Shown here piece after piece: positions 1-7,759 of a stretch of DNA of 35,016 nt (positions are counted from its first letter, which is position 1; every line of letters begins with the position of its first letter). Source of the stretch: Enterovibrio sp042096095 (lineage in GTDB: Bacteria; Pseudomonadota; Gammaproteobacteria; Enterobacterales; Vibrionaceae); NCBI GenBank assembly GCA_042096095.1, contig JBELME010000014.1:1-35016 (forward strand), written 5' to 3'. The notes under the pieces were generated by a model that saw only the letters and a list, made by a program, of their open reading frames with translations, did no database searches and was not told the DNA's origin. The position numbers and the translations under genes were made by a program.

Positions 1-106
1 ACTCTCATTAGAGTATGGTGTGATAGCCAGTTACACAAAATTAGTTACAGTCTCTGACGGCTTTGACCAACTTGCCAAAATCGTATCTCGTATCTTGCCC
101 CCAAAC

Positions 107-138
107 AAAAACGGCGCCCCGAGGGACGCCGTTTTTTT
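107..138 (-). terminator. Intrinsic terminator downstream of suhB, probably bidirectional
   Basis: A perfect 10-bp stem (AAAAACGGCG at 107-116 with CGCCGTTTTT at 127-136) encloses a GC-rich loop. On the minus strand it lies just after the suhB stop and is followed by a run of five T. On the plus strand it is followed by seven T, so it could also end a transcript entering from the left. Nothing else recognisable lies in bases 1-153. Confidence 0.85.
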
Positions 139-153
139 CGATTCTAACGAACC

Positions 154-957
154 TTATTTCTTCATTGCTTCGTTCGCGTTGTCGCGAACTTTCGCCAAAA
201 TACCTTTCAGTACTTTAGGGCTTGCAGACACGATGTTGCCCGTCTGCATGTAATCTGTTGCGCCAGAGAAGTCGGTGCACAGTGCGCCTGCTTCACGAGC
301 GATCAGTTCACCCGCGGCCATGTCCCAAGGTTTCAAGCCTAGCTCGAAGAAACCGTCGAAACGACCCGCTGCAACGTAGCAAAGGTCAAGTGCTGCAGAA
401 CCCGTACGACGGAAGTCTGCGCAATCAACGAACAGTGCACTAACGACTTTCATGAAGCCTTCAGAGTGTTGTTTTGCTTTGTATGGGAAGCCTGTCGCTA
501 GGATAGTACCGTTGAGGTCTTTCGGGCTGTTTACACGAATACGCTTGCTGTTTAGCTGTGCGCCGGCACCGCGTTGTGCAGAGAACAGTTCGTTACGGAT
601 TGGGTCGTAAACACACGCAACTTCAGTACGGCCTTTAATACGCAGAGCGATAGACACAGAGAAGTGTGGAATGCCTTTTACGAAGTTGGTGGTGCCATCC
701 AGTGGGTCGATGATCCATTGGTAATCAGCATCTTTACCTGAGATAACGCCCGCTTCTTCAGAAACGATGCTGTGGTCAGGGTAAGATTTCTTGATTACAT
801 CGATAACAATGTGCTCAGCAGAAGTATCGATATTGGTAACGAAGTCATTAGTGCCTTTTTGAGACGCTTCGACGTTATCAGGGTTTTCAGCAGATTTAGC
901 GATAAAGTCGCCAGCCTTTCGCGCAGCGCGAATGGCAATGTTTAGCATAGGATGCAT
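154..957 (-). CDS. suhB: Inositol-1-monophosphatase / Nus factor SuhB
   Basis: The 267-residue product has the length of E. coli SuhB. It shows the inositol monophosphatase metal-site motifs: SEEAG (Glu67), DPLDGTTN at 84-91 (Asp84, Asp87), and WDMAAG at 211-216 with the third metal aspartate Asp212. The family hydrolyses myo-inositol phosphates with magnesium. In enterobacteria SuhB also joins the Nus complex in rRNA antitermination and folding, and that role is assumed here only by orthology. The ATG at 957 is preceded by a GGGAA-type ribosome site; a second in-frame ATG three codons on is the only near alternative. The gene is divergent from trmJ, as in E. coli, and ends at a strong terminator. 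Confidence 0.96.
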   Translation of the reverse strand: MHPMLNIAIRAARKAGDFIAKSAENPDNVEASQKGTNDFVTNIDTSAEHIVIDVIKKSYPDHSIVSEEAGVISGKDADYQWIIDPLDGTTNFVKGIPHFSVSIALRIKGRTEVACVYDPIRNELFSAQRGAGAQLNSKRIRVNSPKDLNGTILATGFPYKAKQHSEGFMKVVSALFVDCADFRRTGSAALDLCYVAAGRFDGFFELGLKPWDMAAGELIAREAGALCTDFSGATDYMQTGNIVSASPKVLKGILAKVRDNANEAMKK

Positions 958-999
958 ACAAATTTCCCAACGGATGTTAAAGAACGGAAAGCGGCGGCG

Positions 1000-1008
1000 A
1001 GTATATCA
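1000..1008 (-). promoter_or_regulatory. Candidate extended -10 promoter of suhB
   Basis: Read on the minus strand this is TGATATACT, an extended -10 element (TG, one base, TATACT). It lies about 45 bases upstream of the suhB start. No good -35 hexamer is seen at 16-18 bases, which is common for extended -10 promoters. The rest of the 958-1142 divergent region holds a possible trmJ -10 (TATGAT at 1091-1096) without a convincing -35. Confidence 0.4.
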
Positions 1009-1142
1009 GAGCTACATAAAAAGGGAAGTGGTTATTTTTTGCTCGCTCGCTGTTCTTGTCACGCCAAAAGCGGCCCATCTTTGATACCAATATGATAGAA
1101 TCCGGCGGCTTAATTTCTTCGACAGTATGCAGTGGTTTCTAA

Positions 1143-1874
1143 ATGTTAGAAAATATTCGAATTGTGCTTGTTGGCACATCGCATTCAGGCAACATTGGTT
1201 CGGCAGCGCGCGCAATGAAAGTCATGGGACTGACAAATTTAGTCTTGGTGGCACCAGAGTGCAGTGTTGACGGGCAGGCCATTGCATTAGCAGCGGGCGC
1301 AAGTGATATCGCGAATAATGCGCGCATTGTGAATACCGTGGAAGAAGCCGTTGCTGACTGTGGCTTGGTGATCGGGACGAGTGCCCGCAGCCGTACGTTA
1401 GATTGGCCAATGTTGGATTCTCGCGAAAGTGGCATTAAAGCTATTGAAGAATCTACCCAGCACCCCGTTGCCTTTGTATTTGGTCGTGAGCGTACAGGTT
1501 TATCAAATGAAGAGCTTCAAGCGTGTAACTACCACGTGGCGATTCCTGCAAACCCAGAATACAGTTCACTGAACTTGGCCATGGCGGTGCAAACCCTTTG
1601 TTACGAAACGCGCATGGCGTGGTTAGACAGCGAAGCATACAAAGGCGAAATAAAAGAGGAAGCGTATCCATTGGCGGAAGATCTAGAGCGTTTTTACGCG
1701 CACCTAGAAACGGTATTGGATAAAACGGGCTTTATCAACAAGCAGCACCCAGGCATGGTGATGACCAAATTAAGACGTCTATTTAATCGCGCAAGACCTG
1801 AAAGCCAAGAGTTAAACATTCTTCGTGGTGTGCTTTCTTCCGTCGAACAAGCAGCGAAAGCGTCGTCAAAATAA
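1143..1874 (+). CDS. trmJ: tRNA (cytidine/uridine-2'-O-)-methyltransferase TrmJ
   Basis: The 243-residue protein is a SPOUT-class methyltransferase close to the 246 residues of E. coli TrmJ. It methylates the ribose of nucleotide 32 in several tRNAs using S-adenosylmethionine. The N-terminus (LVGTSHSGNIGSAARAMK) and the knot-forming motif (FGRERTGLSNEE, then IPANPEYSSLNLAMAVQ) are those of the TrmH/TrmJ family. The C-terminal third is a helical extension typical of TrmJ. The ribosome site before the ATG is weak. The gene sits between suhB and iscR, its usual place in enterobacteria and vibrios. Confidence 0.95.
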   Translation: MLENIRIVLVGTSHSGNIGSAARAMKVMGLTNLVLVAPECSVDGQAIALAAGASDIANNARIVNTVEEAVADCGLVIGTSARSRTLDWPMLDSRESGIKAIEESTQHPVAFVFGRERTGLSNEELQACNYHVAIPANPEYSSLNLAMAVQTLCYETRMAWLDSEAYKGEIKEEAYPLAEDLERFYAHLETVLDKTGFINKQHPGMVMTKLRRLFNRARPESQELNILRGVLSSVEQAAKASSK

Positions 1875-1895
1875 CCTTCTTTTATTAAGGGTTAA

Positions 1896-1920
1896 AAACC
1901 TGACTAAAACACTCAGGTAA
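1896..1920 (+). promoter_or_regulatory. IscR type 1 operator, distal copy
   Basis: This 25-bp site fits the published type 1 consensus ATASYYGACTRWWWYAGTCRRSTAT at 22 of 25 positions by hand alignment. Mismatches are at positions 2, 17 and 25. It abuts the second site at 1921-1945 directly. IscR carrying a [2Fe-2S] cluster binds such sites and represses the isc operon. Confidence 0.75.
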
Positions 1921-1945
1921 ATACTTGACCGTTTTTGTCAGGTAT
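1921..1945 (+). promoter_or_regulatory. IscR type 1 operator, proximal copy, overlapping the isc promoter
   Basis: This site fits the type 1 IscR consensus at 23 of 25 positions, with mismatches only at positions 10 and 16. Its half-site TTGACC (1925-1930) also serves as a candidate -35 hexamer, with CAAGAT (1948-1953) as a -10 at 17-base spacing. Bound IscR would therefore cover the promoter. Confidence 0.85.
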
Positions 1946-1953
1946 GTCAAGAT
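1925..1953 (+). promoter_or_regulatory. Candidate promoter of the isc operon
   Basis: TTGACC and CAAGAT are separated by 17 bases, about 30 bases before the iscR ATG. The -35 lies inside an IscR operator, as expected for feedback repression of the operon. The -10 matches the consensus only partly. Confidence 0.55.
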
Positions 1954-1983
1954 TGTCTCATTGTTACTCAAAGGTAGAGTGTT

Positions 1984-2508
1984 ATGAGACTGACTTCTAA
2001 AGGTAGATATGCCGTAACTGCGATGTTGGATGTCGCATTACATTCAGAAATGGGCCCTGTGCCTCTTGCTGATATTTCAGAGCGTCAAGGGATTTCTCTG
2101 TCTTATCTTGAGCAACTATTTTCCCGTCTTCGTAAAGCAGGCCTTGTGTCTAGCGTACGTGGACCAGGCGGTGGCTACCGTCTAGGTGTGGATGCTAACG
2201 ATATTGCCGTTGGCATGGTTATCGCGGCGGTTGATGAGTCCGTTGATGCCACCAAGTGTCAAGGTAAAGGCGATTGCCAAGGCGGAACACGCTGCCTGAC
2301 ACACACACTATGGCGTGATCTTAGTTCACGCATTAGCAGTTTTTTAAATGACATCTCGCTCGGCGAGTTGATGCAAGATAACGAAGTTAAGCAGGTGGCA
2401 GGTCGTCAAGACTCATCGCTTGATTCGTCAACAATTGTTAGACATGGCTTAAACTCCAGTAGCAGTGAAAACCCAACAAGCGCACTGGGTGTGAATTTTC
2501 GCTCTTGA
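1984..2508 (+). CDS. iscR: Fe-S cluster-responsive transcription regulator IscR
   Basis: This is a 174-residue Rrf2-family regulator with an N-terminal winged helix (residues 1-60, including the SYLEQLFSRLRKAGLV recognition region). The cluster ligands Cys92, Cys98, Cys104 and His107 are at the same positions as in E. coli IscR. The holo form represses isc; the apo form activates or represses other genes at type 2 sites. Two type 1 operators lie directly upstream, so autoregulation is expected. The C-terminal 40 residues are Ser/Asn-rich and look disordered. It is the first gene of the isc operon. Confidence 0.97.
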   Translation: MRLTSKGRYAVTAMLDVALHSEMGPVPLADISERQGISLSYLEQLFSRLRKAGLVSSVRGPGGGYRLGVDANDIAVGMVIAAVDESVDATKCQGKGDCQGGTRCLTHTLWRDLSSRISSFLNDISLGELMQDNEVKQVAGRQDSSLDSSTIVRHGLNSSSSENPTSALGVNFRS

Positions 2509-2538
2509 TTAGCCGTACCGGAGTACTTGGAGATACAA

Positions 2539-3753
2539 ATGAAATTGCCAATTTATTTTGACTATTCAGCCACATGCCCGGTCGATCCGCGTGTTGCTGA
2601 AGTAATGATGCAGCACCTAACGCTGGATGGCGTATTCGGTAACCCTGCATCTCGCTCGCACCGTTTTGGTTGGCAGGCAGAAGAAGCGGTTGATACTGCA
2701 CGTGAAGATATCGCGAATTATCTGAACGCAGACCCGCGTGAAATCGTATTCACTTCTGGTGCTACTGAGTCTGACAACCTGGCGATTAAAGGTGTTGCAC
2801 ATTTCTACAGCAAGAAAGGCAAACACATCATCACCTGTAAAACAGAGCACAAAGCGGTGCTTGACCCTTGCCGCCAACTTGAGCGTGAAGGGTATGAGGT
2901 GACGTACCTTGAGCCAGAATCAAACGGCATTATCGATCTGAACAAATTGGCAGATGCCATGCGTGAAGACACTGTGCTTGTTTCACTCATGCATGTGAAC
3001 AACGAAATCGGCGTGATCCAAGATATCGCTGCCATTGGCGAATTGTGTCGTGAGCGTAAAGTGGTATTCCACGTTGATGCTGCACAATCTATCGGTAAAT
3101 TGCCGCTAGATACGCAGGAAATCAAAGTTGACCTTATTTCGATGAGTGCACACAAAGCCTACGGTCCTAAAGGAATTGGTGCTTTGTATGTTCGTCGTAA
3201 GCCACGTATTCGCCTAGAAGCGCAAATGCACGGCGGTGGTCACGAGCGTGGTATGCGTTCAGGCACATTGCCAACGCACCAAATCGTGGGCATGGGTGTC
3301 GCATTCCGCATCGCGAAAGAAGATTTAGAAAAAGACCAAGCGCATGCACTGGCACTGCGTAACCGTTTTTATGACGGTGTGAAAGATCTTGAAGCGGTTT
3401 ACGTGAACGGCGATCTTGAGCAACGTGTTGCTGCAAACTTGAACATTAGCTTCGCCTTTGTTGAAGGTGAATCACTGCTGATGGCGCTGAAAGATTTGGC
3501 GGTATCATCGGGTTCGGCATGTACATCAGCGAGTCTTGAGCCTTCTTATGTATTGCGTGCATTGGGCCTGAATGACGAATTGGCGCATAGCTCAATTCGC
3601 TTCTCTTTCGGTCGTTTCACGACAGAAGAAGAAGTTGACCACGCCATCGAGCAGGTTCGTAAAGCGGTTATCAAGCTGCGTGAAATGTCACCTCTTTGGG
3701 ATATGTACAAAGAAGGTATTGATTTAAACACTGTTGAGTGGGCGCACCACTAA
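2539..3753 (+). CDS. iscS: Cysteine desulfurase IscS
   Basis: IscS removes sulfur from L-cysteine with pyridoxal phosphate and hands the persulfide to IscU, and also to tRNA thiolation and other pathways. With the ATG at 2539 the protein is 404 residues, the E. coli length. It begins MKLPIYFDYSAT and has a TTGGAGA ribosome site six bases upstream. An in-frame TTG at 2527 would add four residues and lacks such support. Visible catalytic residues are His104, the PLP lysine Lys206 in SAHKAYGPKG, and the persulfide cysteine Cys328 in SSGSACTSAS. The C-terminus ends with the conserved EWAHH. Confidence 0.98.
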   Translation: MKLPIYFDYSATCPVDPRVAEVMMQHLTLDGVFGNPASRSHRFGWQAEEAVDTAREDIANYLNADPREIVFTSGATESDNLAIKGVAHFYSKKGKHIITCKTEHKAVLDPCRQLEREGYEVTYLEPESNGIIDLNKLADAMREDTVLVSLMHVNNEIGVIQDIAAIGELCRERKVVFHVDAAQSIGKLPLDTQEIKVDLISMSAHKAYGPKGIGALYVRRKPRIRLEAQMHGGGHERGMRSGTLPTHQIVGMGVAFRIAKEDLEKDQAHALALRNRFYDGVKDLEAVYVNGDLEQRVAANLNISFAFVEGESLLMALKDLAVSSGSACTSASLEPSYVLRALGLNDELAHSSIRFSFGRFTTEEEVDHAIEQVRKAVIKLREMSPLWDMYKEGIDLNTVEWAHH

Positions 3754-3781
3754 GCGGTCTCAGGATTTCGAGGAACAGATC

Positions 3782-4165
3782 ATGGCTTACAGCGAAAAAG
3801 TAATCGATCACTATGAAAACCCACGCAACGTTGGTGCATTCGACAAGAATGATCCGAGCATTGGTAGTGGCATGGTTGGCGCACCAGCATGTGGTGACGT
3901 GATGAAACTTCAAATCAAGGTCAACGAACAAGGCATCATCGAAGATGCGAAGTTTAAAACCTATGGTTGTGGTTCTGCTATCGCCTCAAGCTCACTGGTT
4001 ACTGAGTGGGTAAAAGGCAAGTCGCTTGACGAAGCAGCAGCGATCAAAAACGCTGAAATCGCGGAAGAACTTGAACTGCCACCTGTAAAAGTACACTGCT
4101 CAATTTTGGCGGAAGATGCCATCAAAGCAGCAGTGAGTGATTACAAAAAGAAACACGAAGCTTAA
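3782..4165 (+). CDS. iscU: Fe-S cluster scaffold IscU
   Basis: IscU is the scaffold on which [2Fe-2S] clusters form from IscS sulfur and iron. The 127-residue product starts MAYSEKVIDHYENPRN at the ATG at 3782, preceded by a GAGGAAC ribosome site. The open frame runs back into iscS but that extension is not family sequence. Ligands Cys37, Asp39, Cys63 and Cys106 are present. The LPPVK motif (99-103) recognised by the chaperone HscA is intact, which fits hscB/hscA lying downstream. Confidence 0.98.
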   Translation: MAYSEKVIDHYENPRNVGAFDKNDPSIGSGMVGAPACGDVMKLQIKVNEQGIIEDAKFKTYGCGSAIASSSLVTEWVKGKSLDEAAAIKNAEIAEELELPPVKVHCSILAEDAIKAAVSDYKKKHEA

Positions 4166-4187
4166 TACGTAAAAGGTTGGTGTATCT

Positions 4188-4511
4188 ATGGCCATAACGA
4201 TGACAGAAGCGGCCGCATCACGCGTTCGCTCTTTTCTTGAAAGCCGAGGCAAAGGCCTTGGGCTGCGCCTAGGTGTTCGCACTTCTGGCTGTTCTGGTAT
4301 GGCTTACGTACTGGAGTTTGTCGATGATCTCGAAGAAGAAGACCACGTCTTTGAAGAGAAAGGTGTGAAGGTGATTGTCGACAGTAAAAGCATGCTGTAT
4401 CTCGACGGCACTGAGCTGGACTTTGCAAAAGAAGGGTTGAACGAAGGCTTCCAGTTCAACAACCCTAACGTCAGCAGTGAGTGTGGTTGCGGCGAAAGCT
4501 TTAACGTTTAA
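4188..4511 (+). CDS. iscA: A-type Fe-S carrier IscA
   Basis: This is a 107-residue A-type carrier with the three conserved cysteines Cys35 (SGCSG), Cys99 and Cys101 (ECGCG) near the C-terminus. It receives or stores clusters or iron and delivers them to apo-proteins. Length and motifs match IscA rather than ErpA or SufA, and its place between iscU and hscB supports the call. Confidence 0.96.
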   Translation: MAITMTEAAASRVRSFLESRGKGLGLRLGVRTSGCSGMAYVLEFVDDLEEEDHVFEEKGVKVIVDSKSMLYLDGTELDFAKEGLNEGFQFNNPNVSSECGCGESFNV

Positions 4512-4524
4512 CACGTGAGTTGAA

Positions 4525-5040
4525 ATGAATCATTTCGAACTATTCGGGCTATCATCTCAGTTTGAGCTGGATGGTAGCTCTCTTTCTTTACAGTTTCGCG
4601 AACTTCAGCGACGCTTTCATCCAGACAAATTTGCCACAGCATCAGAACAAGAGCGCCTGCTCGCCGTTCAGAAAGCGGCTCAAATCAATGATGCTTACCA
4701 AACCCTCAGTGATCCCGTCAGGCGTGCAGAATACCTGCTAGCGCTGAATGGGTTAGAATTGCGTGACGAAACCCAAACCATGCAAGATCCTGAGTTTTTG
4801 ATGCAGCAAATGGAAATGCGCGAAGAGCTAGAAGATATTGCAGACAGCAATGAGCCAGATGTATTGTTGTTTGACTTCGAAGAGAAGACGGTGGCGATCC
4901 ATCAATCACTATTGATTGAATTGAAAGACGCCTTGAACGGTGCGCATTGGGAAACCGCTGCGATACTGGTTCGTAAGCTCAAATTTCTCGTCAAACTCAA
5001 ACAAGAAATCGAACGAATCGAAGATCGGCTGCTCGGTTAA
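4525..5040 (+). CDS. hscB: J-domain co-chaperone HscB
   Basis: This 171-residue J-protein binds IscU and stimulates the ATPase of HscA to release the cluster. The N-terminal J domain (about 1-75) carries the HPD motif at 32-34 (RRFHPDKF). The C-terminal helical part (about 90-171), including ELEDIADS and KLKFLVKLKQEI, is the IscU-binding bundle. Length equals the E. coli protein. Confidence 0.97.
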   Translation: MNHFELFGLSSQFELDGSSLSLQFRELQRRFHPDKFATASEQERLLAVQKAAQINDAYQTLSDPVRRAEYLLALNGLELRDETQTMQDPEFLMQQMEMREELEDIADSNEPDVLLFDFEEKTVAIHQSLLIELKDALNGAHWETAAILVRKLKFLVKLKQEIERIEDRLLG

Positions 5041-5076
5041 CAATACGCGGCGGCGGGTCCGGCTACAGGAACCAAC

Positions 5077-6927
5077 ATGGCACTGTTACAAATTGCAGAA
5101 CCGGGTCAAAGTGCTGCGCCGCATGAGCACAAGCTTGCGGTGGGTATTGACCTAGGCACCACCAACACGCTTGTCGCTTCAGTACGCAGTGGCGCAGCAA
5201 CAACGCTAAACGACATCCAAGGTCGCGCACTGATCCCTTCAGTGGTTCACTACGGTGAAGACGCGACGCTCGTGGGTTATGACGCACAAGCACAATCCGA
5301 AACAGATAGCGCAAATACCATTGTGTCAGTAAAACGCATGATGGGTCGTTCGCTGGCGGATGTTCAATCTCGCTATCCACACCTTCCTTATGCACTGACT
5401 GCGTCTGAAAACGGTTTACCGTTGATCAACACGCGCTCGGGCAATAAAAATCCTATTGAAGTGTCTGCGGATATTCTTCGCACTGTCAACGAGCGCGCTG
5501 AAGCCTCTTTAGGCGGTGAGCTCGAAGGCGTTGTTATTACCGTTCCTGCGTATTTTGATGATGCACAGCGTGCAGGCACAAAAGATGCGGCGAAACTGGC
5601 GGGTTTAAACGTTCTTCGACTGCTGAACGAACCGACCGCGGCAGCCATTGCTTATGGTTTAGATTCGGGCCAAGAAGGCGTTATTGCAGTTTATGACCTT
5701 GGTGGTGGCACATTCGATATCTCCATTCTGCGTCTGTCTAAAGGTGTTTTTGAAGTGCTCGCAACAGGCGGTGATTCCGCGCTGGGCGGTGATGACTTTG
5801 ACCACCTGATTGCTGATTGGATCGCGGAGCAAGCAGGCTTTGCTTCTTTATCTGGCGATGATCATCGTCGATTACTGAATGCTGCAACCGCGGCCAAAGT
5901 CGCTCTGAGCGATGCTGATATCACAGAAATCTCAGTGCTTGATTGGCAAGGCGCACTCACTCGTACTCAGTTTGATGAACTGATTGGTGCGCTCGTGAAG
6001 AAAACGCTGCTTTCTTGTCGTCGTGCACTTAAAGATGCGCAAGTTACCACGGACGACGTGCTTGAAGTGGTCATGGTGGGTGGCTCTACCCGCGTGCCAT
6101 TGGTACGTGAAAAAGTGGGTGAGTTCTTTGGCCGCACGCCATTGACCACGATTGACCCAGACAAAGTTGTGGCGATTGGTGCCGCAACCCAAGCGGATAT
6201 CCTCGTGGGCAATAAGCCAGATGGCGAAATGCTCCTGTTGGATGTTATTCCGTTGTCTTTGGGTATTGAGACCATGGGTGGCTTGGTGGAAAAAATCATT
6301 CCACGCAACACCACGATCCCCGTGGCTCGTGCCCAAGAATTTACCACCTTCAAAGATGGTCAAACGGGCATGAAAGTGCACATCGTTCAAGGTGAGCGTG
6401 AGATGGTGGACGATTGCCGTTCGCTAGCGAACTTCACGTTGAAAGGCATTCCACCAATGTCTGCCGGTGCTGCGCACATTCGCGTGACCTACCAGGTTGA
6501 TGCGGATGGTTTGCTGTCAGTGACCGCGATGGAAAAGAGCACGGAAGTGCAATCATCGATTCAAGTTAAGCCTTCTTACGGGTTGAGTGACGATGAAATT
6601 GCCAAAATGATCCGTTCTTCCTTTACCCACGCACAAGAAGATAAAGACGCGCGCTACCTTGCTGAGCAGCGCGTTGAAGCTGACCGTGTGATTGAAGGCT
6701 TGCTAGTTGCATTGGATGCCAATGGCGACGAGTTACTGTCAGAAGACGAAAAGAAAACCCTAATTTCTGCCATTGAAGCCTTAATTGTGCTGCGTAATGG
6801 CGATGATGCAGCAGCCATCGAGCAAGGCATCAAAGACACAGATAAAGCGAGCCAAGACTTTGCCTCACGCCGTATGGACAAATCCATCCGTGAAGCCTTG
6901 GCTGGCCATTCCATTGACGAGGTTTAA
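5077..6927 (+). CDS. hscA: Hsp70-class chaperone HscA
   Basis: This 616-residue DnaK paralogue is dedicated to IscU and has exactly the E. coli HscA length. The nucleotide-binding domain shows the phosphate-1 motif VGIDLGTTN (from about residue 22), the phosphate-2 motif YDLGGGTFD (from about 206) and the adenosine motif VGGSTRVPLV (about 334). The substrate-binding domain starts near residue 390 (DVIPLSLGIETMGG) and the helical lid occupies about 510-616. An AGGA ribosome site precedes the ATG. Its stop is separated from the fdx ATG by only two bases, so translation of the two is probably coupled. Confidence 0.97.
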   Translation: MALLQIAEPGQSAAPHEHKLAVGIDLGTTNTLVASVRSGAATTLNDIQGRALIPSVVHYGEDATLVGYDAQAQSETDSANTIVSVKRMMGRSLADVQSRYPHLPYALTASENGLPLINTRSGNKNPIEVSADILRTVNERAEASLGGELEGVVITVPAYFDDAQRAGTKDAAKLAGLNVLRLLNEPTAAAIAYGLDSGQEGVIAVYDLGGGTFDISILRLSKGVFEVLATGGDSALGGDDFDHLIADWIAEQAGFASLSGDDHRRLLNAATAAKVALSDADITEISVLDWQGALTRTQFDELIGALVKKTLLSCRRALKDAQVTTDDVLEVVMVGGSTRVPLVREKVGEFFGRTPLTTIDPDKVVAIGAATQADILVGNKPDGEMLLLDVIPLSLGIETMGGLVEKIIPRNTTIPVARAQEFTTFKDGQTGMKVHIVQGEREMVDDCRSLANFTLKGIPPMSAGAAHIRVTYQVDADGLLSVTAMEKSTEVQSSIQVKPSYGLSDDEIAKMIRSSFTHAQEDKDARYLAEQRVEADRVIEGLLVALDANGDELLSEDEKKTLISAIEALIVLRNGDDAAAIEQGIKDTDKASQDFASRRMDKSIREALAGHSIDEV

Positions 6928-6929
6928 AC

Positions 6930-7268
6930 ATGCCAAAGATTGTTGTTCTGCCACACCAAGACCTTTGCCCTGAAGGTGCAGTTTTGGAAGCAGAAGCCGG
7001 AGAAACAGTATTAGACGTTGCACTACGCAACGGCATTGCAATTGAACATGCGTGTGAAAAATCTTGTGCGTGTACAACCTGTCACGTGGTTATTCGTGAA
7101 GGATTCGACTCACTCGACGAAAGTGATGAATTGGAAGACGACATGCTGGATAAAGCATGGGGCCTTGAGCCAGAATCACGTTTAGGTTGCCAAGCGAAAG
7201 TGACGGATAAAGACTTGGTGGTTGAAGTACCGCGTTACACCTTGAACCACGCAGCAGAAAACCATTAA
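6930..7268 (+). CDS. fdx: Adrenodoxin-type [2Fe-2S] ferredoxin of the isc system
   Basis: The 112-residue ferredoxin carries cluster ligands Cys42, Cys48, Cys51 (ACEKSCACTTC) and Cys87 (RLGCQ), plus the extra Cys46 also found in E. coli Fdx. It supplies electrons for cluster assembly and for release of sulfur from IscS. It starts two bases after hscA. Confidence 0.97.
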   Translation: MPKIVVLPHQDLCPEGAVLEAEAGETVLDVALRNGIAIEHACEKSCACTTCHVVIREGFDSLDESDELEDDMLDKAWGLEPESRLGCQAKVTDKDLVVEVPRYTLNHAAENH

Positions 7269-7318
7269 GCGTCGCTCGGTATTGCCGAACGAGTGAGTGA
7301 TTGTAGGGAGCTGAGACA

Positions 7319-7519
7319 ATGAGCCTGAAATGGATTGATTCACGCGACATCGCGATTGAACTGGTGGAAAAGTTTCCTGACACAGACCCTAAAACCGTGA
7401 GATTTACGGATCTTCATGCATGGGTGATGGAGTTGGACGATTTTTCTGATGACGCTAATCACTCAAACGAAAAAATCCTAGAGGCGATCATCCTGTGTTG
7501 GATGGACGAAATGGATTAA
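7319..7519 (+). CDS. iscX: IscX, small acidic modulator of Fe-S assembly
   Basis: This 66-residue acidic protein begins MSLKWIDSRDIAIELVEKFP and contains the FTDLHAWVMELDDF and ILEAIILCWMDEM blocks typical of IscX. It binds IscS and iron and modulates desulfurase activity. It is the last gene of the operon. A short imperfect hairpin sits in the 50 bases after fdx, and the operon terminator follows at 7575-7602. Confidence 0.96.
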   Translation: MSLKWIDSRDIAIELVEKFPDTDPKTVRFTDLHAWVMELDDFSDDANHSNEKILEAIILCWMDEMD

Positions 7520-7574
7520 TCGTTGGCTAAAATGCTTGTTTGATGGGTATTTTACAGGCACATTAGTTTTATCC

Positions 7575-7602
7575 AAGCGGGCTTATGGCCCGCTTTGTTT
7601 TT
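7575..7602 (+). terminator. Intrinsic terminator of the isc operon
   Basis: An 8-bp stem (AAGCGGGC at 7575-7582 with GCCCGCTT at 7588-7595) has a five-base loop and is followed by TGTTTTT. It lies 55 bases after iscX. Confidence 0.85.
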
Positions 7603-7638
7603 CTCATCAATACGTCATTTTTGATGTTCATAATGATA

Positions 7639-7660
7639 CACATACTGCAAAGGGTATGTG
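7639..7660 (+). other. Perfect 7-bp dyad upstream of pepB
   Basis: CACATAC (7639-7645) and GTATGTG (7654-7660) form a perfect inverted repeat with an 8-base spacer in the pepB upstream region. It could be an operator or an RNA hairpin. A weak Fur-like match (13 of 19 by hand) overlaps its left side at 7629-7647. Confidence 0.35.
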
Positions 7661-7716
7661 CTTGCTATCAAGCTTTCCCTTCGTAGATAACAAACGTCAG
7701 CCTTCAGAATTAAAAA

Positions 7717-7738
7717 CCTTACTATTGTTTCAGTAAGG
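7717..7738 (+). other. Leader hairpin before pepB
   Basis: CCTTACT (7717-7723) and AGTAAGG (7732-7738) form a perfect 7-bp stem with an 8-base loop, about 20 bases before the pepB start. No T run follows, so it is not a terminator. It could affect message stability or translation. Confidence 0.4.
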
Positions 7739-7759
7739 GCTAGGAACAAGGAGTTCAAC

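Noticed and set aside
3734..3781. N-terminal extension of IscU into iscS
   Set aside because: IscU begins at MAYSEKVIDHYENPRN with its own GAGGAAC site; the extension overlaps iscS codons in another frame.
5932..6390. Minus-strand frame of 152 codons antisense to hscA
   Set aside because: It is a shadow of the strong coding frame of hscA with no independent start signals or motifs.
7629..7647. Fur box upstream of pepB
   Set aside because: Only 13 of 19 positions match and it does not sit on a recognised promoter; kept as a note only.
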